Shown here: one piece after another, positions 1 to 17,305 of the stretch
Numbering within the stretch: the stretch's first letter is position 1
Layout: the number at the start of each line of letters is the position of its first letter
Source of the DNA: Hydractinia symbiolongicarpus
Lineage: Eukaryota; Cnidaria; Hydrozoa; Anthoathecata; Hydractiniidae
Direction: 5' to 3'
Length of the DNA stretch: 64,000 nucleotides
Assembly: GCF_029227915.1 (NCBI RefSeq)
Contig: NC_079882.1
Location: 23,751,001-23,815,000, forward strand
Notes under the pieces: generated by a model
Told to the model about the DNA's origin: nothing
Database searches by the model: none
The model's input: the letters and a program-made list of their open reading frames with translations, nothing else
Program-made: the position numbers and the translations under genes

Positions 1-210
1 TTCCGCCTGAGCCGGAATTCCGCTTAAGTTGAAGCGGGATCCCGCTTAACCGACACGGAACAAAATTGTCAAGGGACGAAAATTTTCCATATAAACACAA
101 AGTTATTTTTAGTATAATTATTAATGAGAGCGGGATCCCGGGAAATGTCCCGTCCCGGAAATCGCCACGTCCCGCCTTTCATATAAACAGCTCCTAATTC
201 TTGTCCCTCA
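1..210. repeat. Partial GGGATCCCG / CATATAAAC repeat, cut by window edge
   Basis: GC-rich blocks containing GGGATCCCG alternate with the phrase CATATAAAC, which occurs near 90 and again near 182. A related short piece at 14802-14894 is bounded by inverted copies of GTTTATATG and carries the same GCGGGATC core. This suggests a dispersed repeat family in the host genome. The left end lies outside the window. Confidence 0.4.
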
Positions 211-779
211 ATTTATCAACTAAAAGCGTTCGACGAATTATTATTTTGGTTTGATTTGATAATTTTTTAACAAGTGACTTCTTTTGAGCACTATTGACAT
301 GAATGTAAGCGCCCCATTTTGAGAGGAGGGTTGGGCGGGGGCATTTTTCGTGACACGAGGCAATACGACAATTTTAAAACTTGCTTTGAATCTCAAACAA
401 GATTAGGCATGTCAAAGTTCTTTGAGATTAAAACCTAGTTTATCTCAAAGAGCTCTGGGATCGAAAATGGGTAAAACTTTGTGTTCTTTTAAAACAACTC
501 AAATTTAAACAGCAAACTTGCAGTTTTTATTTTCTATGACGTCGCAATTAGTAATGTTATGTTAAAATGCAACGTGGACATTATTTCGTCACGCACAATA
601 TTTGTTGATTTTGTTAAACTTCGGATATGTTAACATACATGCGCTGACGAACATCAAAACAAAATTTTAAAAAAAAACACTACGTATATACGCCGAGTTC
701 ACCATTTTGAATATTCACGTTGTGCAAAAATTTATCACAAAATAAACGCAAAACACACAAAAAAAATAAGGTGAAATTT

Positions 780-883
780 CAGCCTCGTCTCTAGAACCTT
801 TTGTCTCTCACCGCCATCGAGCCTATTGACAGATCTGACGTCAGGTGTACAAAAAGAGACAACAGGTCCTGGGATCGAGCTTG
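780..883. mobile_element. Short inverted-repeat element (CAACCTCG family), copy 1
   Basis: The copy begins with CAGCCTCG and ends with the near-inverse GATCGAGCTTG after CAGGTCCTGG. The core TTGTCTCTCA...AAAAGAGAC...CAGGTCCTGGGATC is shared with the copy at 21912-22022. Length and terminal inverted repeats fit a MITE-like non-autonomous element. It has no coding capacity. Confidence 0.5.
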
Positions 884-1273
884 TTAAAATTCAACTGTAA
901 TTGGGCAGGGTGTTTTAAAAAAACATTTTGAGTTTAAACTAGGCATTAAAGGGATCCGTTCAGAGTAACGATTTTGATTTTTTTATGTTATTAGGTTAAG
1001 CGTTGTTTACCAAATTCTTTGGAATTAAAAATCTGTTTCAAATCTTAAGATATTAAGATTTAAATATTTGAAATCAAGGAAGTCGTGATGTCATATGATG
1101 GCTTTGAAAAAAAAGGTGACATTACATTTCTACATGTAATAAGATAAGATTAAAATTAGCTTATATCAAATATATAAAAAGAATCGAATATCGTGTTAGA
1201 ATCACTTGGTTTGTTCCATCTCAGAATCATGATACTACATGAACACAATATAATACAAGAACGTGCACACGAA

Positions 1274-1392
1274 CAACCTCGTCCCTGTTCCCAAACCATA
1301 GCTCCTTAGGTTTTAAAACATTTCAGGCCAGGATAATTTTATCAAGCCTCGTTTCGAAAAAAAAACATACAAGCCTGCCCTGAGGACGAGGA
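1274..1392. mobile_element. Short inverted-repeat element (CAACCTCG family), copy 2
   Basis: It starts with CAACCTCGTCCC and ends with GAGGACGAGG, the near-inverse of the start. The ends match the other copies in this window while the interior diverges, as expected of an old member of a small inverted-repeat family. Confidence 0.4.
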
Positions 1393-2426
1393 TAGTGCAC
1401 GAAGTATTTTACCTAAACATATACATGTCGACTGAAAAATTACCTTTAAGGTCAAACCTTTTGTATTTTCCTTAGTATTTGTTAAGCCGGCTGCTTCACA
1501 AGGTCAACACAATCTTCTAAAATTAAAATTCGCTGCAATTCAATTTGGTGTATGGTTATTTAAACATTATACTGCTATCATAAGCAGTCTCAGAAAAAAG
1601 TATTTCTGCATTCTATTCTACAAAGAAGCATATCGTTCGATGTATAAGGTTATAAAATAGGAGAAAATATACAGAAATGTAGTCTTCAACGCTATCAAAT
1701 CACTAAGGATGAACTTTCACCTGATCAGAATTTTTTATATCATTTAGGCGAAAATTCATTTCCTATGATATTCCAAAAAAAGCATACTCTTGAAACACTG
1801 CTGATTTTAGTAGATGAGTTTTTTTTGGGGAAAGTAAATATAAAAATATGAACTTTAATTTATTTATTTACGATTTTTATTTATTACTATTAGCTACCAT
1901 CTAATCACTATTTATTTAATTAAGCGCTCTGGGTGGACGCTCACACAAGCACTTATGGTGGCAAGAATAGGAAAAACTGTTTCATATAATAATACTTGTA
2001 GTAACATTCAGTTTGCTGTTCAAAGGGCAAGGATAAAAAAACTAAAAAATGCTATTCGGGATGTAATACAAGTTTATGAATAGGGTTTTCTGAGCAATAC
2101 AACACGAACGAAACACTATCAGATTTATATTGTTTTAGAAAATCCAAATGTACATAAAAGCAGTATACTGCAATAGCCACACGTAAGAATAATCAACTTT
2201 CAACGGTTCTTAAGACTGGGCTAGTACATTAAATTTGAAATAAAAAAGGTAGATTTCAGAGAACTTCGCAATAATCAAGGAACAGCAAAGTTAATATATA
2301 CAGTCTTACAGAACGACATTTCTTGCACTACATAAATGAAACGCGCATGAGCAAAAAATCATTTATCGAGCTGTGTAGCTGTTAAAATAGCTTTCATGCT
2401 CTTCTTCATATGATAAAATTTTGGAT

Positions 2427-7860
<5,434 letters not shown>

Positions 7861-9372
7861 CTTTATTTTTTGTTTTCTAAATGGTCTTACTCATATATAG
7901 CTAAGATAACCAGCTAAGATATATAACTTATGTACAACTTTCAGCTAGCGATGCACACTGGTCTGGTGGTGCGGCAGATGGTCTCGCCTAGTTGTTTTTT
8001 AGTTAAAGCGGACTACTTGGAGTGATTTTTAGTATTTTATTACAACCTCTACAGTATATGTGAAGTATACTATACTTTAAGCAGCCTTAGTCAGCCAACG
8101 CTTTTGTTAAACTGGATCGAACGATTTTTGTGTCGAGGTTGCGTTGCGAGTACAACTTTTTTGTAACTCCGCTTGTCTTGTGTTGTGTAAGCGAAAATTG
8201 GCGATCCAATATGGCGTTGTTGTAATCCAAATATGGCAAAAGAGCCTGGTAACTTGGCAAAATTCGAATCTAACGAATCGATAACATGACCTAAAAAATA
8301 TATGACTTTCAAGTATTAAAATCGCAGGTAAATGTATTTGTATTATGTACAACGATCTTCTTAACGATTTTTTCCGCTCACATTGTGGAAAGGTGTTAAG
8401 TGTAACACCTAGTTCCAAGGTACAAAAATGTTAGATGCACATCATTTCATACCACAACATATACCGGGCACCAAATGTATGGTGCAATCCAAATTCCAGC
8501 TTTCCCAGCAAAAATATTACAATGGGGAGTTTACCGTTTCATTACTAATGTTTCCTTCACTGTGTATGTTACGTTTCCTAGAGCTAAAATAAAAAGGTTT
8601 GACATTTGTATTCTCCGTTTATTCTATTGGAATAACGCTTTCAACAAACGGCAACAACACTTCTTCAGCACGCTGCAGACAGGTAGTTTTTCTCAGCTTT
8701 GTTAAAGCACACAATGACAGGAAAAAATTATTCGCAGTTTGCAGTTCTGAAGTATAGCAAGCTGGCTAGCTAAGTAATGAAAAAAGATTTTAATGAGACT
8801 ATGTTAAACAGTGTCCATTATGAAGTTAAGCTAACTATAGTATAGTGTTTTATTTATTAGGGATCATTTTCTTTAAGTGGGTAATTTTTTGTGATTTTTA
8901 GCCACATAAATTCTTCTTTAAAAAGTTATATTGCATTTTCGAGCCTGAGCTCTTGTGAAAAAAAATTGTGAAATAAATGCAAGATTGTTTAAAGTTTGCA
9001 AAACTAAGGTTCGGTTAATATTTATATACTCCATATATATTGTAACTATTACCTTGTGTAATTTTTCCATATTTAGTCATATGCAATGTTCATGTGTTTA
9101 GAGTTTACCTCGTATCTTTCTGTGGTTCAAAATTTAATTTCTTACAATTTCTGATTATTTTATCAAAATAGTTATCCACATCTGATATTTTGAATTGTCC
9201 TAAATTATCTTTTTATATATATGTTATATTAGTTCTTTTTATTTGGCTATACTTTCCAGAAAAAGGCATACCATATTTTCAACCAGAGAAATAAAGAGCA
9301 CATTTGAGCTGTGTATATTTTATCACAATATTTTTTTTTTTGTGTGATTTAGTTCTTCTAAATAAGACAAAA
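7861..9372. promoter_or_regulatory. Divergent intergenic region between PPP2C and annexin
   Basis: The two start codons face away from each other about 1.5 kb apart, so both promoters and 5' UTRs must lie here. A T-rich tract ending TGTGATTTAG at about 9351 precedes the annexin ATG by 22 bases. It looks like a splice acceptor for a 5' UTR intron, or a spliced-leader trans-splice site. I see no convincing extra gene. Confidence 0.45.
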
Positions 9373-12300
9373 ATGGCTTATCCTCCTGGCGGTGGTTATG
9401 GTTATCCACAAGGGGGTGGTGGAGTAAGTTGTTTAAGTCTCTTTGAATTTAGTTCTTTCAAATATGTATTTTTCCCTTTTTTTTACTAACGATATGTGTA
9501 AATTAAGTTTATATTTCATATTGCAAAAAACTTTTAATAATTATTTTAGTACCCACCTCCAGATATGGGATATCCACCTGCAGGTGGATACCCTGCTGCA
9601 CCTGTTGCATACCCACCAGGAGTGGGTGGTTATCCTCCTCAACCAGGATACCCGCCACAACCAGGATATGGTGCTCCACCAGCTCAACCTTACTCAGGTT
9701 TGTTTAATTTGATTTCCCCAATTTACTCATGACTTATTGTGGTGAATGTTGTTGTTCATATGAACTTTTTCTACATATCAATTTTACATCTTGGTTATTA
9801 TGAGAAACTGATAGAGAGAATGTTCATATTTATGTTTAGGTGGTCCGCCACCCGCTCAGCCGTATGGATATGGACCTCCTGGAGGTCAGCCAGGATACCA
9901 ACAACCGCAACCATATGGTGGTTACCAGCCCCAACCAGGTTATGGACAACAGCCACCGCAACCACAAGCAGGTTATGGGCAGCCTCCAGCACAGGGCTAT
10001 AACCAACAACCACCTCAACAAGGGTATGGGCAACAACCCCCTCAACAAGGATATGGGCAACAACCCCCTCAACAGGGTGGGCAACAGCCCCCTCAACAAG
10101 GATATGGCCAACAACCACCGCAACCTGCTCAACACCAGCCAGCTCCTGCTAAACAAGTAGCACCAGCACGACCTCCACCAGCAACAGCTCAACCAGTAGC
10201 AGCAGCGCAACCAGTAGCTCCTAGCAGACCAGTCGCACAGGTTCTAAACGTTCTTTATTGTGTTGTTTGACCTAATGCCCACACGGCTTTATTAGATTCT
10301 AATAATATAATAAATATAATCAATTTTATATTTTTTATTTTTAGCCTCCCACTACTCAAATGGCTAACATGAGTGTTGGAAGAAAGGTACTGTTGAATTT
10401 TTGCAGACGATTTACAGCAATACGTATAATTTGTATAAATGTCTTTATTTATTTATTGTTTTATATGCTATTAATAGGGTGGTACTATCAAACCAATTTC
10501 ACCATTTGATGCTGAAGCAGACTGTGAACTTCTCAGAAAGGCAATGAGAGGTGCAGGTGAGGCTTGCCTGAATGAGATGCTATTGCGGATAATTTGGCCT
10601 TTGAGAGTTTGAAAAGTAACCAATTTACACATAACTAAATTTTCTTACATAGGCACTGATGAAGCAGCTTTAATCAACATCATCGCGCAACGATGCAATC
10701 GTCAGAGAGTGGAAATCAGATTGAGATATAAAACTATGTTTGGAAAGGTGGGGAAAAATTTTTAATATGAAGTCTCAAAGCAAATAACTCTTTCAAAAAG
10801 TTAAAAAAAGGATGTATATTTTTTAATTTATGTTTAGTCGCTTATGTAATTATTTGTGATCACTTTGTTTTAGGATTTGATGAACGACTTAAAATCAGAG
10901 CTCAGTGGTAATTTAGAAGAATGTTTGTTGGCTATGTTGGAACCATCTGTACTGTTTGATGCGAAGTGCTTAAGAAGAGCTATGCGGGTAACTATTTTTA
11001 TGTATACAGAATTTATTTTAATGGAACGTTTAAAATTTTGGGAAAGCGCTTTTATTTTTGCACCCATTTTTTTAAGTGTTCTAATCAGAATAAGTCGTTC
11101 TTTATTTTGTTTTGAATTTGAGTCGTAAAAATGCACTGCAACGGTTCGTGCATCGAACGAAGATTTATATAGAGGTTGAGTAATTTGATGATTTTAATTT
11201 TAATTTTTGTTAATATTTCCGGTTTAATTTCTTCCCTGGTTGTTTACCGAGACTTAAGGTATTATCATAAACAAAAACTTATTATTTGAACGTAATTACT
11301 TTTTAACCTATTTGTAAAAAGCGTCTTATTATTCAATTCTTGTATTTGCGTTTTTTTGCTCTTGATGCACGTTTTCTCTTGTTTTTAGGGTGCTGGCACT
11401 GATGAAGAGACTCTTATTGATATATTATGCTCTCGTACGAATGCTGTAAGTAATATAATGTCTATATGGCGTTATACAAAGAACTTTACGTATAGATTAA
11501 ATTTCAAATTTCCGCAAACTGGGGCAGAGTCTGTCCATTTATAGCCACTCAAAATCTTTGGGAAAGAATGTTGGATATGTGGCTTCCCTGTGGTAGCTGT
11601 AGGGTGTATTGTGGTTTCTGTAACTTAGACCAGAAATTGCTCCTTTAGTAAAAAAGTTTAGCACTCAGAGTTTTCTTGTTTTTTAGCAAATTCGCGAAAT
11701 CAAGCAAGAATATGCCACCTGTAAGTACCGCTTGTTAACATCTCCTGCTTTTAAAGATTGCTTTCATTCTTATTTTTACCTTTGTTACCTGTAGATTACA
11801 AGAGAGATTTAGAAAAGGATTGTGTTAGCGAGACAAGTGGTCATTTTAAACGATTGTTGGTCTCCATGTGCCAGGTACATGAAGCATTAAGTGGCTGCAT
11901 CTATGCTTTTGAGTTGTTTATCTGCTTTTGACTGTTTTTTCACATTTACTTTTTGTATTATAGGCTAACCGTGATGAAACTGACACAGTTGATATTGCGA
12001 AAGCTGCGAAGGAAGCGCAAGATTTATATAAGGCACGAAACCCTATTTTATGCTGAAGTTTTTTTGTTTGTTTTTCGTATTGTTATTCTTGTTGTTATTA
12101 ATGGCTTCTTTTACTGACGATTTAAATTCTTTAGGCCGGTGAAAAGAAATGGGGCACTGACGAGTCTCGTTTTAACGTTGTTTTAGCATCTCGCAATTTC
12201 CACCAGTTGAATGCAACATTTTCTGAATACGTAAAGGTATTGATGACTATTTTGTTTACCTTCCTCGTTAGAACGAATTGTTTCATTAGCCTTATTAACC

Positions 12301-12943
12301 CCATTTCCATTCTTATTTTCCCTTTTCGTCACCCACAGGTCACCAAAACGTAATTCTATTGCTATTTAGCAATATGTGTAGCTGCATCTTCTGTTTTTAG
12401 GTCTCGCAACGTGATATCTTGAACAGTATCGACAGAGAGATGTCTGGTGATTTGAAGGCTGGATTTAAATGCATTGGTAAATTTTAGCTATATTATAACT
12501 TTTATTTAAGGCACGAATTATTGTTTACGATAATTTTTAATTTATGTTCTATTTTTCCTTAAAGTACAATGTGCTCGGAATCCTTCTGAATATTTTGCTG
12601 ATCGATTGTGGAAATCAATGAAGGGGGCAGGAACGAATGATAGCTTGCTTATTCGAATCATTGTGTCGAGATCGGAGGTAACTTTTTATTGTACCCGTAC
12701 AAAGAAATCTGCAAACGTTTTGTTTCAACATAATATCGAACGATGAAACAGCGTTATCAGATATCTAAAGGTGTATAAGGTTTTAAATCAATTTTAACCA
12801 CGTCTTATTTTTAGATTGATCTTGCTGACATCAAAACTGAGTTCTTGCGAAAGTACCACAAAACATTGTACAAGATGATTCAAGGAGATTGTAGTGGCGA
12901 CTACAAAAAATTGCTTTTAAATTTGGTTGGCGCAGACATATAA
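9373..12943 (+). CDS. Annexin with long Pro/Gln/Gly-rich N-terminus (A7/A11-like), 15 coding exons
   Basis: This is a Ca2+-dependent phospholipid-binding protein. Exons: 9373-9423, 9550-9697, 9840-10240, 10345-10386, 10478-10556, 10653-10747, 10874-10987, 11389-11445, 11687-11720, 11795-11874, 11964-12032, 12135-12236, 12401-12476, 12565-12677, 12815-12943, for 529 residues. Residues 1 to about 214 form a low-complexity head of GGYGYP and GYGQQPPQQ-like repeats. Four annexin repeats follow, with calcium-loop motifs [21 protein letters not shown] and KGAGTND. A long PGY/Q-rich head is the hallmark of annexins A7 and A11, where it drives membrane tethering or condensate formation; exact orthology is not resolved here. 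Intron 11 starts with GC (AAG|GCACGA) instead of GT, because no usable GT exists before the in-frame stop. All other junctions are GT-AG. AATAAA-like signals follow near 13350. Confidence 0.95.
9840..10165 (+). repeat. Gln-Pro-Gly-Tyr coding repeat in annexin exon 3
   Basis: Exon 3 encodes repeated units of the form QGYGQQPPQ, with several near-identical 27-bp DNA copies around 10015-10120. The repetition at DNA level suggests the head can change length by slippage. Tyr spacing and Gln/Pro content match known condensate-prone annexin heads. Confidence 0.8.
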
Positions 12944-13927
12944 TCGATAAAGAAACCATGTTTTTTTTTAATTCTCTGTTCTGTGTATTCTACTAATTTG
13001 TGAATCTTATTTGAGTTTTTGGCAAAAACCAAAAGGAAATGCGTAACACATCCAAGGGAATATTGCATATTCACTTTCTATTGTCAAGAACGTCCAAGGT
13101 TAGAACTCAATCATTTTTTTTCATCTTTGAATGTTGTTTAATTTCGTACTAATTGTTTTGTTTATACTAATTTCTTTTTACATACGATAATGGTCTCAAT
13201 AAGGAATAATATTGACGGAAATGTATTAGTTTTGTATTATGTCTATGTGTAAGGCGAATTAAGTAAAAAAAAGTGTGTTAGAACCCCTAATATTTTTCCT
13301 CGCCCCAGTAAGATTTAAAAATGGTAATGTAATAGATCAAGTTAGAAATAAAATAAACCAGTTTAAAAATATTTACCTAAGGAATGCAATAAAAACTATG
13401 CTTGATAAATTTATTAGAGGAAAGCTCTAATGGAAGGTTGGCGCGTATGAAAACGATTTCGGTTATGTTGTCTAAATTTAAAGCATAAAAGGGATGGAAG
13501 AAACATTTTTTGTAAGTAATGCTAAGATGAATTTTGAGGTTAAGAAATATGCCAATGAACCTCTAAAATAAAGCTCTGCGCAGCGGTAAAAGGTCAATAG
13601 CAATAGGTGCAGTATAAATATCTTGTAATTGAAAGTGGGCTTTTGTTTCTAGCAGATGATACCGTTCATCATAGTTGGACTATGCTAATGATAAGGGAGA
13701 AATAACCAATTTTCATTTTTTGCAACAATGCACATTTTTTTTACGTACTCAAATATGAATACAACATAAATTTTCTCAGGAAAAAATAATTTACAGGTGG
13801 TAATAATCACAATAACGATTTTGTCTTCTAACTGTTGTTATTTTTGAAAGCTAATGATTTTTTAACGGGTACGATTCAAGTCTCATTAGGTTGCACACTA
13901 TTTCATGAGATTTCAGAAGGTCATTTT
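12944..13927. other. 3' flanks of the convergent annexin and Ala-rich genes
   Basis: Two genes converge here: the annexin ends at 12943 (+) and the microexon gene ends at 13928 (-). The annexin 3' UTR probably runs to about 13360, where GTTAGAAATAAAATAAACC supplies poly(A)-type hexamers. No further exon was recognised. Confidence 0.5.
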
Positions 13928-16900
13928 TTAAAGGCTTCTTTTTTCTGGAAGTTTGATTTCAGCATTAACTAAAGCCTCGTGTGCTTCTAAAAAAGATAAT
14001 CATTTTTGAATGATTTAGCGAAATAAACCTATTATAAGGAAATTAAAATGTTGATATTTTCCTTACCATCTACGGCCCTGTTGGCAGCTATAAAGAAAAA
14101 ATAAAGTCTTTTTATTATTGTATCAATTCTAGTCTCCCTGATAAGATTTTTAGTCCGTTCAGAAGAGTGAAAATTAGGAATATGATGACATTGATCAAAT
14201 TTTTCACAGTTTGTTCTATCAATATTTTTAGGGTAATCCAACACGTATAAAATTTTGGGCCATAATAGCTAGAATAGGGGGAAACGTCAGGAACATTACA
14301 GACTCTAAGAAAATATCAGAAAAATAAGATGTTAACATGTGTATCCACATACCTTCAATATATTCTCCCTGTTTGTCAGTTCTGTTTGGAATTACTGATT
14401 TTCTAGTGCCAGCTAAAAATAAAAGATTATTCAAGCCTTAAAATTTCTTGCTCTTTTGTATTATTACCAGACAACAGCTATAAAATATTGTTTTAAATAT
14501 TTAATTTTGTACTTACTGTCATCGCCTGAACCATTTTCACTGTCTTCTGCTGCAGGAAAGTCACCTTTTTTAGCACCTAAAAGAAACAATATACAATTAA
14601 TAAAGTGCAGTAAATTTTACCTTTACCTAATTACGGAAATTTAGCTGATATGGCACAGAACCAGGTAATTCAAATTCACAATCCGTATTGCCAAAAAATC
14701 AAATTAACCTTTAAAATGCTACTGCATTATTGTATTCTTGACGTTAAATTCTTTCGGTAATAATAGACAAGGAGATTTAGAGAGACTGCTTATTTGAGGG
14801 GTGTTTATATGAGACAAGCTAATCCGTCTAAAGCGGGATCTCGGTTAAATTTGCTGAGATCCCTGCAAGGCGCGATGAATTTTCCCATATAAACGCATCC
14901 TACCAATGTGCACATGCAATCAATTTTTTTGTTGTAAATATAAAAATTATTTTTTGATTCTGCGTTTGTTTAACGTTTCCATTGTTCAGAGTCAGTCCGC
15001 CTGGCCGAGGTTAGTTTTTGCATACACACAAAATGGACATTGAGATAGTGAGTCGTGTTTGTTTTCTTAGGAATTGAAATACCAAAATGAGGCTTAAGGA
15101 TAAAAAGTACTACTTCAAGCTCAAAATATGCTTGGGTTATGCGTAATGGCAAAAAGATTTATTGAAATATGCTTATGAGAAACCATAGAGATATCTCTTT
15201 TATTATATCTCTATGGAAAAATACATGAACATGCTCAAAATATGCTCATCAGCCTAAATGTCATGCTTATAAAAAAAAAACATTGGAAGGAGGAAAAGTT
15301 AGTGCAAATTACTTGTTTGTGTAATTCTAGCTTCATTGATTGGTGGAACAACTTCAGGGTAGCCTACTGCTGCCAAGTTATCTAACGCTTTTTCCGCCGC
15401 TAGAAAAATAGAAAAAAAACATGAGAAAAAAGTCATATAATTAATTTAAGACAAAAAAGGATTATTTTTTGCAAAGAAGGAGATTACGATGTTGGAACAC
15501 ATACCATTAACAGCTTCGGTTGCCGCTAAAATTAAATTAAAAATAGTATTATGAATATATGCATATATAAGGAATGGACATAGACCACGAGTTAGAAATT
15601 AACTCACAGACTTACCTTGAGTATATTTTTTAGCTAAACCAGTGTCTTTTTCTCCTTTTTCTAATGGTTGGTAGTTTGGTTCAGGAAGAGAACCAAATCC
15701 TCCTAATTCTGCTGCTTTTGCTAGAAAGAAAGAAAAACATATTTAATTCATGTTTCTACTATTACCTTTATTTTTTTGATGATTTATTCTCAGTTGCATT
15801 TCAATAAAGAAAGCTGAAATAACAACTTACATAGTGCGTGATGGGCAGCTAAAAAGGAATAAAATCTAAACTTAATACAATAAGGAGAACAACATATATG
15901 TCAAAGCTGGTTAGATTATGAGAGTTCCAAACTATGGAAAAACCAGAAGATTGAAATACATGCGATTAAGGGAATATTATTTTTATAATGTTGATATCGT
16001 ACAAACCTGCTACAGCATCACTGGCAGCTAAAAAATGCATTAAAAATATATTTAGATGAGATCTTTCTCGGTTGATTAATTAAATATTTTTGAAAACGAT
16101 AAATACCTTTTAAGTATTTCATACCACTTGTTTCAGCTCCACTAGTTTTGCCTAAACAAAACATGTTAGATGTGAAGTGGAAGTTTTAGGATTTGAATTG
16201 CCTTAAACATATTGGATCGTTGTTTAAATTGAATCCACAAAAGTATTTACCATTATCAGCGGCTTTGACTTTGCCATCTTCTAATGACTCGGCGTCAACT
16301 ATAGAAAATAAGATGAAATAAAATGAAATTTAACTAAAACTGATGTACCAATTAGCTTTTTTATGTTTTGTTTTGTAGAACAGTTAGCTAAACTCTTTTT
16401 TTCATAGATGCATAAAATATAAAAAGCATAATTGCAGTAACTATTTTTATCAGGTCCCAAGCGTTGATTGCTTCTAAACCTTACCAATTTTGAAGTTTGT
16501 ATCCTGAGAAAAAAAACCCAGATAAATTCACTATTAATAATATCGATTCCAATATTTATCTTTTGATCTTAAACTTTTTATCAATGCCTTAAACTCCAAT
16601 TGGATGGCATTGGCTTTTTCGCTTCAGAATTCATCAGGTGAGTGGGTTGAAACTCAAGAAAAAGTTTGCAAAAAAATCAGTCTTACCTACTGCTTCTGCT
16701 GCCACTAAAATAAAAAAAGAAAAAAAATAATAAAAAAAACTTTCAGCGTCACCAAAGTGATGTTAAAGAAGAAAAGAAAATAGAGCTAAGGGAGAATTCT
16801 TACCATCAATAGCGGCATTGGCAGCTAAAAGAAAGAACAGAAAAATCAATATTTTTCATTTGCTCTTTGAAACCGCCCGAAGCTGTCGTGAAAGTAATAG

Positions 16901-17106
16901 TTGCTGTCTTTTGTGCGTGTGTGTGAGATAGATGTATGTTTTTTATGCAAGTCAGTGCATCCATGGGTGTCATTAGCGTATAATATGTAGTTTTTGTGTT
17001 GTAAGTGCGTACATGGAGGTTATTGAATCAAGGCAGTGTAGGATTAAAATGCTATCTCACCTTTGCACACGTCATCAATAATGGCAGCGCAAACTAATAT
17101 CTCCAT
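13928..17106 (-). CDS. Ala-rich helical protein built from heptad microexons (unknown function)
   Basis: I do not recognise this gene. Predicted minus-strand exons: 17106-17061, 16824-16804, 16704-16687, 16298-16251, 16151-16107, 16027-16007, 15848-15831, 15720-15616, 15525-15505, 15399-15313, 14576-14517, 14412-14353, 14087-14067, 13986-13928. Every internal exon is a multiple of 3 and phase 1-1, and the frame stays open to TAA (209 residues). Six microexons of 18-21 nt encode AANAAID, VAAEAV, AASDAVA, AAHHAL, AATEAVN and AANRAVD, one helical heptad or near-heptad each. Longer exons start similarly (AAEKALDN) or add charged linkers. The ATG at 17106 opens MEILVCAAIIDDVC; alternatively TTAG|TTTGCG at 17093 is an acceptor in the same phase and this block is an alternative 3' part of the gene at 17306-22416. 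Shared KKY and MKYL phrases support kinship. Exons were called by eye; RNA evidence is absent. Confidence 0.6.
14802..14894. repeat. 93-bp GTTTATATG inverted-repeat piece
   Basis: The piece is bounded by TGTTTATATGAGA and TCCCATATAAAC in inverted orientation, with a GCGGGATCTCGG...GAGATCCC hairpin inside. The same motifs occur at 1-210. It lies in the intron between exons 10 and 11 of the Ala-rich gene. Confidence 0.45.
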
Positions 17107-17305
17107 GATCAGCTTCGAGGGGTTCCAATGATGAAATATCACACAGACAGAATTGTCGCTTATTATATTTATTCTCGCTTAGTACTAATTTCTTGGTCTC
17201 GCTTATTGAAAACAAAAAGGTATTGTAAACAAATAAATAATTTATTTTCTTAATAAAAAATTATACACTATAATATTATTGTTGTTGATTGTTTACAAAA
17301 AGTTC

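Larger units (their letters stand above)
1..2426. other. Intergenic region with small repeats, no gene seen
   Basis: This stretch lies downstream of the minus-strand phosphatase gene, whose stop codon is at 2427-2429. I find no convincing exon on either strand: open frames are short and lack recognisable protein motifs. It holds a GGGATCCCG-rich piece at the left edge and two copies of a roughly 100-bp inverted-repeat family, listed separately. The phosphatase 3' UTR and poly(A) site should lie in the last few hundred bases. Confidence 0.6.

Noticed and set aside
9798-10210. Open minus-strand frames opposite annexin exon 3
   Set aside because: They are shadows of the Gln/Pro/Gly-rich coding repeat on the plus strand, which has the conserved annexin continuation.
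16493-16515. Candidate 19-nt exon (TCAG|GATACAAAC...ATTG|GTAAGG) in the Ala-rich gene
   Set aside because: It has good splice signals but its length would break the phase kept by every other exon; it might be a regulated poison exon but nothing supports it.
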